Assembly: GCA_016932835.1 (NCBI GenBank)
Contig: JAFGCD010000017.1
Coordinates: forward strand, 1-64,000
Source: Sedimentisphaerales bacterium
Lineage (GTDB): Bacteria > Planctomycetota > Phycisphaerae > Sedimentisphaerales > Anaerobacaceae
Direction of reading: 5' to 3'
Length of the DNA stretch: 64,000 nucleotides
How positions within the stretch are numbered: position 1 is the first letter of the stretch; each line of letters begins with the position of its first letter. Of this stretch, positions 43,216-51,200 are shown piece after piece. The position numbers were made by a program, and so were the translations under genes. The notes beneath the pieces were generated by a model. The model ran no database searches, was not told where the DNA came from, and worked only from the letters and a program-made list of their open reading frames with translations.

Positions 43216-44971
43216 GCTTGCACAAACACATCCCCTTGCAACCGTACTTTTAGTCAGCGGCTTTTTGGGGTTTTGTCTCGGGCTTTGCAGCGCGACATGG
43301 CAGGTGACGGTCGAGAGCGGGCAGGTTCTGGCGGGGATAGTGAAGTATCCGCCCGGCAATCCGTTCTACATCTACCACATCAAGGTTATGACTATTCTTA
43401 ACCAGATTAGCGCGGTTTTGCTGTATATGGGCTTGTCGGAACGGACTCTTTCGATTCTGGTTTCGGGGTTACTCGGGATGCTGTCTTTCCAGGGGCTTGC
43501 GACTCTTGTCTTCGCAATCAATAGAAACCGCACAATCGCCCTTCTGAGCGTGATTCTGATATACTTCGCCAACTACATCGGGGACGGTGCGATATATCCG
43601 ATATGGCTTCTGGGCGAACCTCAGACTTACGGGATTGCAGGACTTTCTTTCGTTGTCCTCGTTATCGCCCTGCTCGGCGCGAAGGCTTATCGTTCGGGTT
43701 TTTTTCTGCTTGGCGCGGCGCCATGCGTACATCCGTCGCTGGGGACGTGGCTTGTCATAATCGTTCTGGTCTCGGCGTTTTTGGAGCGGGACTGGGCCGC
43801 TGGGATAATCAAGCGTCACTACGGCTGGCTGATCGCGGGCGTACTGGTCAGCGTCGGCAGCTTCGGATATCAATTTCATTTAATCGAGAGCATTTCAAAT
43901 TCCGGTTCAGGCACAGGGAGGATTTACTTCGACGCTTATATCAACCACTGGAGCTCACACCACCAGAAGCTCTACTGGGGCTATCCGCCGGGTGATCCCG
44001 GCTACGAACGCTGGGGGGTTGTCTTCTGTATCTACAGCGTTATCGTCAGCTACTTATCGCGAAGCCTGCTGGCGAAGGACAGGCCGGTGTGCTTCATGTT
44101 TACGGTTGTTATGGTCTGCGGTATTGGCGCGCTGCTTTTGGGTTTTTTGACCCAATTTCCACCCGACCGCATCCCGCTTTCGCTTCTGATGCTCATGCCC
44201 GGCAGGTATCTCAATATCAATAATATGACTATAGCGGCTTGCGTAATAGGCGTACTTACGTTCAAAGCGCATAAGCCCTACGTATGCAACTACAACAGTC
44301 TGTTCGTTCTTCTGATGGCGTCTTTCTTCTCCCGACACTGTGAAGTTCTGCTTGCTGTTCTGAGCCTTATCGTCTGGTGGCTGGGCTATATGGTGGTGCG
44401 GAGGAGGTATCCGAGCACCAAAGCTATCATGCTCAATACTGCGGACCACAATATAAGTTATGAACTGATGATTTCCCTGGTCGTTGCGGCATTTTTAGTT
44501 GTCAATATCCCCCAGAAGGAGTTTTTCCAGCGTTATCTGCGTTCGAAGGGCGACATGAAAGACCATACTAACAACGAGTTTTATTCAGCGGCGGCCAGGG
44601 GGCAAGGACTGCTGCTCACCACTCACTACGGCGCTCAGATTTCACTCAAGACTCGACGCAGCGTTCTGGTTGACATGTCTTCTCCGAATACGATTATATA
44701 CGCACCGGGCGGCGGCTCGGCGCTGAGCGAAGTACTGAAGAAAATTTATGGCGTTGACCTGCTGGAGCCCCCTGCCCAGCAGTATAGACACAAGGAGATA
44801 CCTGCCGAGTTATACCGAAGAATATGGCAGGAAAGGTCCTCGGAGCAATGGCGAGAAATCGGGAGGGAATTCGGGGTCGGGGACGTGCTGACACCGGAAG
44901 ACTGGCAACTTGCGCTTCCGATAGGGGCACGAGGCGAGGGTATGATTCTCTACGAAATCCCTGATGACTAA
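43181..44971 (+). CDS. Polytopic membrane protein, probable GT-C-like
   Basis: About 596 residues; start uncertain between the ATG at 43181 and one at 43196. Twelve or so membrane helices occupy residues 20-460, with loop motifs 'YPPGNPFYIYHIKVMTILNQI' and 'HPSLGTWLVIIVLV'; the final ~140 residues are a soluble domain ('AAARGQGLLLTTHYGAQISLKTRRSVLVDMSS'). This architecture, and the overlap with the GT2 gene, suggest another lipid-linked-sugar transferase or flippase-associated protein. No invariant catalytic motif is visible. Last gene of the glycan run; terminator follows. Confidence 0.7.
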   Translation: MKTQPMTSRIRKLAQTHPLATVLLVSGFLGFCLGLCSATWQVTVESGQVLAGIVKYPPGNPFYIYHIKVMTILNQISAVLLYMGLSERTLSILVSGLLGMLSFQGLATLVFAINRNRTIALLSVILIYFANYIGDGAIYPIWLLGEPQTYGIAGLSFVVLVIALLGAKAYRSGFFLLGAAPCVHPSLGTWLVIIVLVSAFLERDWAAGIIKRHYGWLIAGVLVSVGSFGYQFHLIESISNSGSGTGRIYFDAYINHWSSHHQKLYWGYPPGDPGYERWGVVFCIYSVIVSYLSRSLLAKDRPVCFMFTVVMVCGIGALLLGFLTQFPPDRIPLSLLMLMPGRYLNINNMTIAACVIGVLTFKAHKPYVCNYNSLFVLLMASFFSRHCEVLLAVLSLIVWWLGYMVVRRRYPSTKAIMLNTADHNISYELMISLVVAAFLVVNIPQKEFFQRYLRSKGDMKDHTNNEFYSAAARGQGLLLTTHYGAQISLKTRRSVLVDMSSPNTIIYAPGGGSALSEVLKKIYGVDLLEPPAQQYRHKEIPAELYRRIWQERSSEQWREIGREFGVGDVLTPEDWQLALPIGARGEGMILYEIPDD

Positions 44972-45009
44972 CCTGCCTCAGGCCCCGCTCCAATCGGGAT
45001 TCTGGCGGC

Positions 45010-45043
45010 AAAAAGCGGCTTCTTGAAACAAGAAAGGCTTTTT
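45010..45043 (+). terminator. Terminator of the glycan cluster
   Basis: AAAAAG (45010-45015) pairs with CTTTTT (45038-45043) around an inner perfect stem TTCTTG-AAA-CAAGAA (45020-45034). The 3' arm itself is the T-run. Lies 39 bases after the stop at 44971; symmetrical enough to work in both directions. Confidence 0.6.
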
Positions 45044-45266
45044 CTGCAAATCGCATATTATAGGACTTTTTTCTTGACAGCGGGGTTTGCCGCTGGTAGT
45101 GTTGCGTTATGGTTGAAGAGGTGTGGTGAGAAAAAGTGCTTATAAGCATTTCTCGGTATTCTCGCCAAATTACCTGAATCCGCAGCTGGGCCGGTGCGTG
45201 ATGATCATCGGGATAGCCGGCGACGGACGATGAAGGAACGATTGGTGTTTATGGAGGAACACAAGG

Positions 45267-46388
45267 ATGAAAAAGTATGCGGCGTTTTGTTTGACAGCGG
45301 GGCTGCTTCTAAGCAGCGGGGCCTTGGGGGCTATCACAGGGACGTTAACTCCCACCAGTATTGCTGAAGTTCACGATTTCGGCGAGACACGGACTTATAC
45401 TCTCGACTACTGCGTTGATATCAGCAGCGGTCTCGGCAAGGCCGATGTGCTCTTCCTGACAGACACCACTGCGAGTATGGGCGGTTATATTGACGGCATC
45501 AAGCTGGCCTTCGGCGGCATTATAACGAGCATCGATACGGAGCTTCCCGGGCTGGATATCGAGTACGGTGTGGCGGATTACAAGGACTATCTCGACGGCG
45601 GTTACTACTCAAGCTATGGCGTGAACGTCCGGCAACCTTTCACGAGCAATACGGGGGCGGCTCAATCGGCCATCAACGGGATGTACGCCATGGGCGGTTA
45701 TGATACACCGGAGGAGCAGTTAAAGGCGATGGTGAGCCTGGCGAACAACTGGCTGAATCCGTCGGGTCCCATAGGCTTGAACGGTCGTGCGGACGCTCAG
45801 AAGATTCTGATCTGGGCCGGGGACGCCGAGGGGCATTATTACGGCGGCGGCGGCGACGGACCGGACGATTACTACCCTTCGCTGAGCAATGCCCTGGCGG
45901 CGCTGAACAGCCAGGGGATTCTGACATTCGGCCTGAACACCAAGGGCGCCGGGGATGGAATCGACCTTGATCACGGTGGCGCAAACCAGGCGAGTTACCT
46001 GACAGAGAACACGGGCGGGCAACTTTTCAACAACGTCAGCTCGGCCAGTTCCGAGATTCAGGCGACCATTGTCGATGCGGTGACCGCGGGCGTTGAGGTT
46101 CTCAGCAATATCACGCTGGCACTTCAGAGCGACAGCTACTTCATCGTCGGCCCGATGAATCAGACGATCACGGGCTCATGGACTCCGGACGACAGTCCGG
46201 TATGCGGCAGTTTCGAGTTCGACGTTACCGCTCCGGAGACGGTATGTTCGATGGATTTCGAGGTTGTCCTGATGGGCAACGGGGCAGAACTGGACAGCAC
46301 AACGGTTCACGTGGAGACAGTTCCGGAACCGGCTACACTGCTGCTTCTGAGCTTAGGAGGGCTGGGGCTGGTGAGAAAACGCACTTAA
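45267..46388 (+). CDS. Secreted vWA-domain protein with PEP-CTERM sorting signal
   Basis: 373 residues. Signal peptide (MKKYAAFCLTAGLLLSSGALGA), then a von Willebrand A domain from ~60 to 265 with the metal-site motif 'DVLFLTDTTASMGGYIDG' (DxTxS form) and 'ILIWAGDAEGHYYGG'. A beta-rich domain follows. The C-terminus 'VPEPATLLLLSLGGLGLVRKRT' is a textbook PEP-CTERM: VPEP, hydrophobic helix, basic end. It should be processed by an exosortase (EpsH/XrtA-like), which is not in the window, and delivered to the exterior or the matrix. Ligand unknown. Downstream of the glycan cluster, but separated by a terminator. Confidence 0.9.
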   Translation: MKKYAAFCLTAGLLLSSGALGAITGTLTPTSIAEVHDFGETRTYTLDYCVDISSGLGKADVLFLTDTTASMGGYIDGIKLAFGGIITSIDTELPGLDIEYGVADYKDYLDGGYYSSYGVNVRQPFTSNTGAAQSAINGMYAMGGYDTPEEQLKAMVSLANNWLNPSGPIGLNGRADAQKILIWAGDAEGHYYGGGGDGPDDYYPSLSNALAALNSQGILTFGLNTKGAGDGIDLDHGGANQASYLTENTGGQLFNNVSSASSEIQATIVDAVTAGVEVLSNITLALQSDSYFIVGPMNQTITGSWTPDDSPVCGSFEFDVTAPETVCSMDFEVVLMGNGAELDSTTVHVETVPEPATLLLLSLGGLGLVRKRT

Positions 46389-46524
46389 GGACGCATCACA
46401 TTCCGTAATCAAAGCAAAAGACCGCCGGCAACGAGCCTATTCGTTAGTTGAGAGATCCTTTTGCTTTTTTCTGGGGAGGCTTCGAGTTAAGGTTCGCCCT
46501 GCAACTCTATGCGAGAGTGCTTTC

Positions 46525-46890
46525 TCAGCTTTTGAGGACCTTGAGGGCCTCCTTAATCCTGGTCTTGTCGCCGCGTTCGAGGGATCTGTCTATGCCCTTG
46601 TGGCTGCTGAGCCTCTGCAGGATGTCGGACAGGTCGTTCGGCAGGCCATGCCTGTCTTGTCCGAGGGTTTTGAGCAACCACCTTCCGCACTGCGCGACTG
46701 CATCCGGTGGTAATATTATTGCGGCGGCAACGTCGTTTTCGTGGGAGAACTCGATTTTGACGCCGTTGTTGCCCAAATCAGTAGCCGAGAACAAAAAGCC
46801 ATTCTGATACTGAAATCCGGGCAGTGAATTTCGGGCATAACTGACGACCTCACCCGTTTCCTTGGTTACGCCGTTGGTCAGTTCTATCAT
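46525..46890 (-). CDS. Hypothetical protein, 121 residues
   Basis: 'MIELTNGVTKETGEVVSYARNSL...' with AAGGA seven bases before the ATG. No signal peptide or membrane helix. The middle 'GVKIEFSHENDVAAAIILPPDAVAQCGRWLLKTLGQ' looks like a compact beta-alpha domain and the end is a basic helix ('SSHKGIDRSLERGDKTRIKEALKVL'). Codon bias is like that of neighbouring genes, supporting a real gene. Family not recognised. Confidence 0.65.
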   Translation of the reverse strand: MIELTNGVTKETGEVVSYARNSLPGFQYQNGFLFSATDLGNNGVKIEFSHENDVAAAIILPPDAVAQCGRWLLKTLGQDRHGLPNDLSDILQRLSSHKGIDRSLERGDKTRIKEALKVLKS

Positions 46891-47137
46891 AAGAATATCC
46901 TTTTCCAGCCTCCATCCCTGTTAAGGGGCGGACTCCAATACACCCTTGCAAGACAATAACAATCCGGCGATATTAACTATCGTCTCATCTATCGCCGATT
47001 CCGGCTTTTTGGCTACTTGTTTAGACGAGGCTGATCCGAGAATTATTGCAGAAATCTCAAAATAGCTTTTTTTTGGTCTAAACCGGGGGTTTTCTGTGCG
47101 TTGCACGGGTAAACCGCTCGATTTTCGAGTATTTTGC

Positions 47138-47143
47138 TATAAT
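47138..47143 (+). promoter_or_regulatory. Extended -10 promoter of the candidate ncRNA
   Basis: Perfect TATAAT at 47138-47143 preceded by TG at -15/-14 (TGC-TATAAT), an extended -10 element. No good -35 hexamer at 16-18 bases upstream. Predicted start near 47150. Confidence 0.5.
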
Positions 47144-47149
47144 GGTGAA

Positions 47150-47281
47150 CTGTCTGTTTTGAACAGCCGTAGTAGAGGTAGTCAATATTGCCGAGAACTG
47201 TGGGCTGGGGGTGTTCTCGGCACCCCTCTCCTCCGCACTCCAGCCCACTCTTTTTGTATTACGGCCCATTCGGGCCTTTTT
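47150..47281 (+). ncRNA. Candidate structured non-coding RNA with tandem terminators
   Basis: About 130 bases with no credible ORF. Read from the sequence: hairpin CTGTT-TTG-AACAG (47154-47166); a perfect 9-bp helix GCCGAGAAC/GTTCTCGGC (47190-47198/47213-47221); a perfect 9-bp helix GTGGGCTGG/CCAGCCCAC (47200-47208/47240-47248) whose 5' strand lies in the loop of the first, followed by TCTTTTTG; and GGGGT/ACCCC (47208-47212/47222-47226). A second terminator GGCCC-ATTC-GGGCC-TTTTT ends at 47281. It is preceded by an extended -10. It lies convergent to pcm. It does not match 4.5S, tmRNA or RNase P by eye; a divergent 6S RNA cannot be excluded. Confidence 0.5.
47263..47281 (+). terminator. Intrinsic terminator
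   Basis: GGCCC (47263-47267), loop ATTC, GGGCC (47272-47276), then TTTTTCTT. Plus-strand orientation, at the end of the candidate RNA; pcm reads toward it from the other side. Confidence 0.75.
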
Positions 47282-47361
47282 CTTGCGCGGCTGAGCCAGA
47301 GGCTGTTGCAGCCTGTTTTTGCATTTGAGCAGGTATTGATCTATTGTCAGAGGCTGTTAGT

Positions 47362-48264
47362 TTACCTGGGGTCTTTTTTCTCAGGTTCGCGGACTCGGCC
47401 TGTCATGGGAACAAAGCGGACGGGCATTACTTTCTTTCTTGTAATGGTTCCGGTCTTGTCCTTTGTGAGGAGTTCGAGGTACTCATATCCAAGTTTTCCG
47501 GTGAGGGGCAGTATCATTTTTCCTCCGGGCTTTAGCTGGTCGAGCAAGGGCGCGGGGACTCGGCCTGCGGCGGCGGTTCCAATTACTGCGTCGAACGGGG
47601 CCTTTTCAGGCCATCCGAAATAACCGTCGCCCGCTTTGACGAACACGTTTCTGTAACCGAGCTTTTTTAGCTGTTTGGCGGCTGATTCTGCCAGTTCGGG
47701 TACTATCTCTATGGTATAAACCTCGCGTGCAATTTCTGCGCAGACTGCGGCCTGGTAGCCTGAGCCGGTTCCTATCTCGAGTACGGTGTCATTCGGGTCG
47801 AGGGCGAGGGCCTCTGTCATGAAGGCGACGATATATGGCTGGCTTATGGTCTGGCCTTGGCCGATGGGACGGGGCTGGTCTGTGTAGGCATAGGATTGTT
47901 GGCTTTTCGGAATAAGGGCGTGTCGCGGGACGATCCGCATTGCTTTGAGGACGTTCGGGTCTTTTACGCGACGAGCCTGAATCTGGGCGGCGACCATTTT
48001 TTGTCTCTCTCCGATGCGTTCTTCGAAGGCCGGATGCTTATGATCCGGGCGAAGGGGCCCGGGATCGTTTGGTTCTTCAGGGGTCCGACCGTCCTGCCCG
48101 GAGCGGCTGTCGGATGATTTGTCGGAGGCGGAAGCGGCAGCGGCGCCGCCGGAGTCCTGACAGCCGACAAGGGCTGCGACAACTGCAATCAGCACTGCGA
48201 ATGAGGCGAGGCATACGAGCAAAGAGGATTTTTTTCCGGGCTTTTTTCGATGTTTTGCGTACAT
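47362..48264 (-). CDS. pcm: Protein-L-isoaspartate O-methyltransferase with lipoprotein signal
   Basis: 300 residues. The C-terminal ~210 residues are a complete PIMT: 'VPRHALIPKSQQSYAYTDQPRPIG', 'GQTISQPYIVAFMTEAL', SAM motif I 'VLEIGTGSGYQAAVCAEI' and 'DAVIGTAAAGRVPAPLLDQLKPGGKMI'. It repairs isoaspartate in aged proteins with SAM. The N-terminus is unusual: 'SSLLVCLASFAVLIAVVAALVGC' is a lipoprotein signal with lipobox, then a ~45-residue Ser/Asp/Pro linker. This predicts export to the envelope, where SAM is not expected. AAAGGGGG precedes the ATG, so the signal is not a mis-called start; an internal start would lack a site. Confidence 0.92.
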   Translation of the reverse strand: MYAKHRKKPGKKSSLLVCLASFAVLIAVVAALVGCQDSGGAAAASASDKSSDSRSGQDGRTPEEPNDPGPLRPDHKHPAFEERIGERQKMVAAQIQARRVKDPNVLKAMRIVPRHALIPKSQQSYAYTDQPRPIGQGQTISQPYIVAFMTEALALDPNDTVLEIGTGSGYQAAVCAEIAREVYTIEIVPELAESAAKQLKKLGYRNVFVKAGDGYFGWPEKAPFDAVIGTAAAGRVPAPLLDQLKPGGKMILPLTGKLGYEYLELLTKDKTGTITRKKVMPVRFVPMTGRVREPEKKDPR

Positions 48265-48443
48265 CGTATCGACCCCCTTTCTGTGTTATCCGGCACGGCA
48301 CCGCTCGACTGTTATCGCATCATTATAACATACGCGCGGCAAAAAATGCGTGAAGATTCAGAACGAAGTTATTATTATCAGTCGGCCGGACATTCGCCGT
48401 CTGTGGAATCGTCGGGACAAACGAATTTAGTGGAGATTTTAAG

Positions 48444-49154
48444 ATGCATGCCAGAGTTCTCGCAAAAATCGTTGTTTTTACAGTGGTTGGCCTTTTTGTT
48501 TCAGTATTCGTCGGTTCCTGCAAGTCGCAGGGCAATCAATTAAATCCGGGGCGTTACGAGATGTGGTGTTTCGATAAGGACAAGGGGGGGGCTGTGCCGA
48601 AGGGCTGGGTAGTAAGCGAGACTTCCGGGCGGGGCAAGAAGGCGAGGTGGCAGGTGGTTTCCGATCGGACGGCGCCGAGCGGGGGCAAGGTAGTTGCGAT
48701 TACGGCTAACGAAAATTCGGGGCATACTTACAACCTTCTAACGGCTGAGGGCACGAAGTATAAAGACCTCGAAATCCGGGTTATGGTCAAGGCTGTCGCC
48801 GGGAAAGAAGACCAGGGTGGAGGGCCCATCTGGCGAGCGAAGGACAGCGAGAATTACTATATAGCCCGCTGGAATCCGCTGGAAGACAATTTTCGGGTCT
48901 ATTTCGTCAAGGAAGGCAAGCGGCAGCAGTTGGGCTCTGCGGATGTCAAGACGGACCGGTCGGGGTGGCATGAAATCAGCATTACGCACAGGGATACGAG
49001 GATCGTCGCTTCGCTGGACGGCAGTGAGCTGATCGAAGTGGAAGATTCGACGTTCAGCGAAGGCGGCCAGGTGGGCCTGTGGGTAAAGGCCGACGGGGAA
49101 ACAGCATTCGATACGGTCTCGGTGGTGAAGCTTTTCGGTTTTGGCTCGCCCTGA
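48444..49154 (+). CDS. Lipoprotein with concanavalin-like (DUF1080-type) domain
   Basis: 236 residues with a signal peptide and lipobox 'VFVGSC'. The rest is a beta-jelly-roll pattern: 'GWVVSETSGRGKKARWQVVSD', 'YKDLEIRVMVKAVAGKEDQGGGPIWRAKDSENYYIARWNPLEDNFRVYFV' and 'GQVGLWVKADGETAFDTVSV'. It resembles the DUF1080/LamG family of glycan-binding domains but lacks the DUF1080 opening. Expected to be an envelope-bound glycan binding or hydrolase-related protein. GGAG eight bases before the ATG; divergent from pcm across 180 bases. Confidence 0.75.
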   Translation: MHARVLAKIVVFTVVGLFVSVFVGSCKSQGNQLNPGRYEMWCFDKDKGGAVPKGWVVSETSGRGKKARWQVVSDRTAPSGGKVVAITANENSGHTYNLLTAEGTKYKDLEIRVMVKAVAGKEDQGGGPIWRAKDSENYYIARWNPLEDNFRVYFVKEGKRQQLGSADVKTDRSGWHEISITHRDTRIVASLDGSELIEVEDSTFSEGGQVGLWVKADGETAFDTVSVVKLFGFGSP

Positions 49155-49246
49155 GGGCTTTCGAATCGGTCCTGATTAAGGGCTGTTTTTAGGTGTTCGA
49201 GGGTTGTTTTGTCCCGGCGGCGACTGAAATTTTGGGAAAAAACCGC

Positions 49247-49274
49247 TTGCAAGCCGAAAGTGAATGTATATACT
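49247..49274 (+). promoter_or_regulatory. Promoter of tRNA-Gly
   Basis: TTGCAA (49247-49252), 16-base spacer, TATACT (49269-49274); start predicted near 49281, about ten bases before the tRNA. Confidence 0.65.
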
Positions 49275-49290
49275 ACGAAATGTTGTAACT

Positions 49291-49362
49291 GCGGGCGTAG
49301 CTCAGCGGTAGAGCGTCACGTTGCCAACGTGAATGTCGTGAGTTCAAATCTCATCGCCCGCT
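49291..49362 (+). tRNA. tRNA-Gly (anticodon GCC)
   Basis: 72 bases. Acceptor GCGGGCG/CGCCCGC with discriminator T; D arm GCTC-AGCGGTA-GAGC; anticodon stem TCACG/CGTGA with loop TTGCCAA (GCC); T arm GTGAG-TTCAAAT-CTCAT. CCA not encoded. No downstream duplication of its 3' end was seen. Confidence 0.97.
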
Positions 49363-49600
49363 TTCAGGACTTTTTCCCATGGATGGGCAGCAGTGGGCGA
49401 GTTTGCCCTGCGAACCCATATAGTATCGGTAAGGTACCGGCTAGGCTTAGTTTGGCGTTGGTTTCCGATATGTTCGAGGCTTATCTCAGTAGGCCGACAC
49501 TTACGAAAACTCAGGCTAAGGGATTTATGGTTCCCTGACGCCTTTTTTGTTTGCTGTAAGAAAGCATTGCAAAGAGAACCATTTTTTGGAGCACCACAAG

Positions 49601-51106
49601 ATGGGTGAAGAAGACACGAAGGTCAACGAGGCTGGAACCGAAACGGCGGCAGAAGAGCAGGAATCCTCCACGTCCAAAAATACTGTGACAATCGAGGACG
49701 CCGGCCCTTGCAAGAAGCGGGTTTCCATAGAGATACCGGAAGAGACCATCAGGCAGGCTACGGACGAGCAGTACAAAGAGCTCGGCAGAGAGGCGATTCT
49801 TCCCGGCTTTCGCAAGGGGCGTGCGCCTCGGCGTCTTTTGGAGAAACGTTTCGGGAAAGAGACTTCGGAGCAAATCAAGCTCAAGCTGCTGGCCGAGGCG
49901 AGCGAGGCGGCGACGAAGGATCTGCAGATCATAGGCGATCCGGACATTAAGCACGAAGAGATCGAGATTCCGGGCGAAGGGCCGATGAAATTCGATTTCG
50001 AGGTCGAGGTTCGTCCGGAATTCGAGCTGCCTGTGCTGGAGGGCATCCCTGTCACGAGGACGAAACTGGAAGTCGCCGAGGCTCAAATCGACAGAGAGAT
50101 CGAACAGATGCGGAGACTGGCGGGGATGTGGACGCCTCGTGATAAGGGCGGCGTCGAGTCGGGCGACCAGGTTATCGCGGAGGTATCTATCAAGGCCGAG
50201 GACGCCGAGGAAGAAGACAAGCTCGGCGAGACACAGATATTCGTCAGGGCTAACGGTTTTGTCGGGGCTATTCCGGTCGAGAAGCTGGATAAGCTTCTGG
50301 CGGGCGCCAAGGCCGGTGACAAGAAGGAAACGAGCGTCGAAGTTCCCAAGACGTATGTCAAAGAGGAGTATCGCGGCAAGAAGGTCGATATCAGTATCGA
50401 GATAAAGGATATCAAGTGGCTCAAGCCGGCGGAACTGGATGCTGCGTTCTTCGAGAGGGCCGGGGTTGAGAACGAGGAGGAGCTTCGAGAGCGGACCGAG
50501 GACGGGCTGCAAAGCCGGCTGGAACAACAATCCCGCACTGAGATGACCGAACAGATTCACAAGTATCTGGTCGAGAATACCGAGTTCGATTTGCCGCTGG
50601 ATGTCGTTGCCGAGCAGGCCGGCTCGCTGCTTCAGAGACAATACATCAACCTTCTCTCGCGAGGGCTTACGCGTGAGCAACTTGAAGAACAAATGGAGCA
50701 GTTGCGGGCGGGCAGCGAAGAGCAGGCCAAAGAACAACTCAAGACGTTTTTCATAATGGATAAGGTCGCCGATAAGCTCGATATCGAGGTCAGCGAGGAA
50801 GAAATCAACGGGCGAATCGCTCAGTTGGCGCTTAGCCAGGGACAGCGGCCTGAAAAGATGCGTGAGGAAATGGCTCGGAACGGCTCTCTTGGGCAGTTCG
50901 GGCTGGAGGTGCGTCAGAACAAGTGCATCGCTAAGATGCTGGAATCGGCGAAGATAACGGAAGTCGAGCCGGAGAAGAAGGCCGAGAAGAGCAAAGCCAA
51001 GAAGGCGAAGAAGACTGCGAAGAAAACAGCTAAGAAAAGCGATTCGGCAGAGAAAAAACCGGCGAAAAAACGGAAAAGCACGGCCAAAAAGAAAACCGAA
51101 GAGTGA
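49601..51106 (+). CDS. tig: Trigger factor with lysine-rich C-terminal tail
   Basis: 501 residues from MGEEDTKVNE (GGAG nine bases upstream; the track start 18 codons earlier lacks a site). The ribosome-binding domain has the signature 'GFRKGRAPRRLLEKRFGKE'. The central PPIase-type domain is present ('SGDQVIAEVSIKAEDAEEE', 'KAGDKKETSVEVPKTYVKEEYRGKKVDISIEI') but lacks the canonical FE..L aromatic pocket residues, so prolyl isomerase activity is doubtful. The chaperone arms ('DVVAEQAGSLLQRQYINLLSRGLTREQLEEQM', 'AQLALSQGQRPEKMREEM') follow. The last ~45 residues are a KAKK/TAKK repeat like histone H1 tails, unusual for trigger factor. It leads the tig-clpP-clpP group. Confidence 0.93.
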   Translation: MGEEDTKVNEAGTETAAEEQESSTSKNTVTIEDAGPCKKRVSIEIPEETIRQATDEQYKELGREAILPGFRKGRAPRRLLEKRFGKETSEQIKLKLLAEASEAATKDLQIIGDPDIKHEEIEIPGEGPMKFDFEVEVRPEFELPVLEGIPVTRTKLEVAEAQIDREIEQMRRLAGMWTPRDKGGVESGDQVIAEVSIKAEDAEEEDKLGETQIFVRANGFVGAIPVEKLDKLLAGAKAGDKKETSVEVPKTYVKEEYRGKKVDISIEIKDIKWLKPAELDAAFFERAGVENEEELRERTEDGLQSRLEQQSRTEMTEQIHKYLVENTEFDLPLDVVAEQAGSLLQRQYINLLSRGLTREQLEEQMEQLRAGSEEQAKEQLKTFFIMDKVADKLDIEVSEEEINGRIAQLALSQGQRPEKMREEMARNGSLGQFGLEVRQNKCIAKMLESAKITEVEPEKKAEKSKAKKAKKTAKKTAKKSDSAEKKPAKKRKSTAKKKTEE

Positions 51107-51200
51107 AAATACCCGATAAAAAAGGCGTGTCTCACGGAATGTGGGGCCGGCATAGAAGTATCGGTTTGGCAATACGGGTTAGGTAAAAGGAAGTAAGTTA

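Noticed and set aside
47150-47281. 4.5S SRP RNA, tmRNA or RNase P RNA at the candidate ncRNA
   Set aside because: The conserved SRP GGAA apex, the tmRNA tag/acceptor and the RNase P GAGGAAAGTCC block are not present. A divergent 6S RNA remains possible.
49511-51172. 553-residue minus-strand ORF
   Set aside because: Antisense to trigger factor over its whole length; arises from the codon bias. Trigger factor has intact motifs and a ribosome site.
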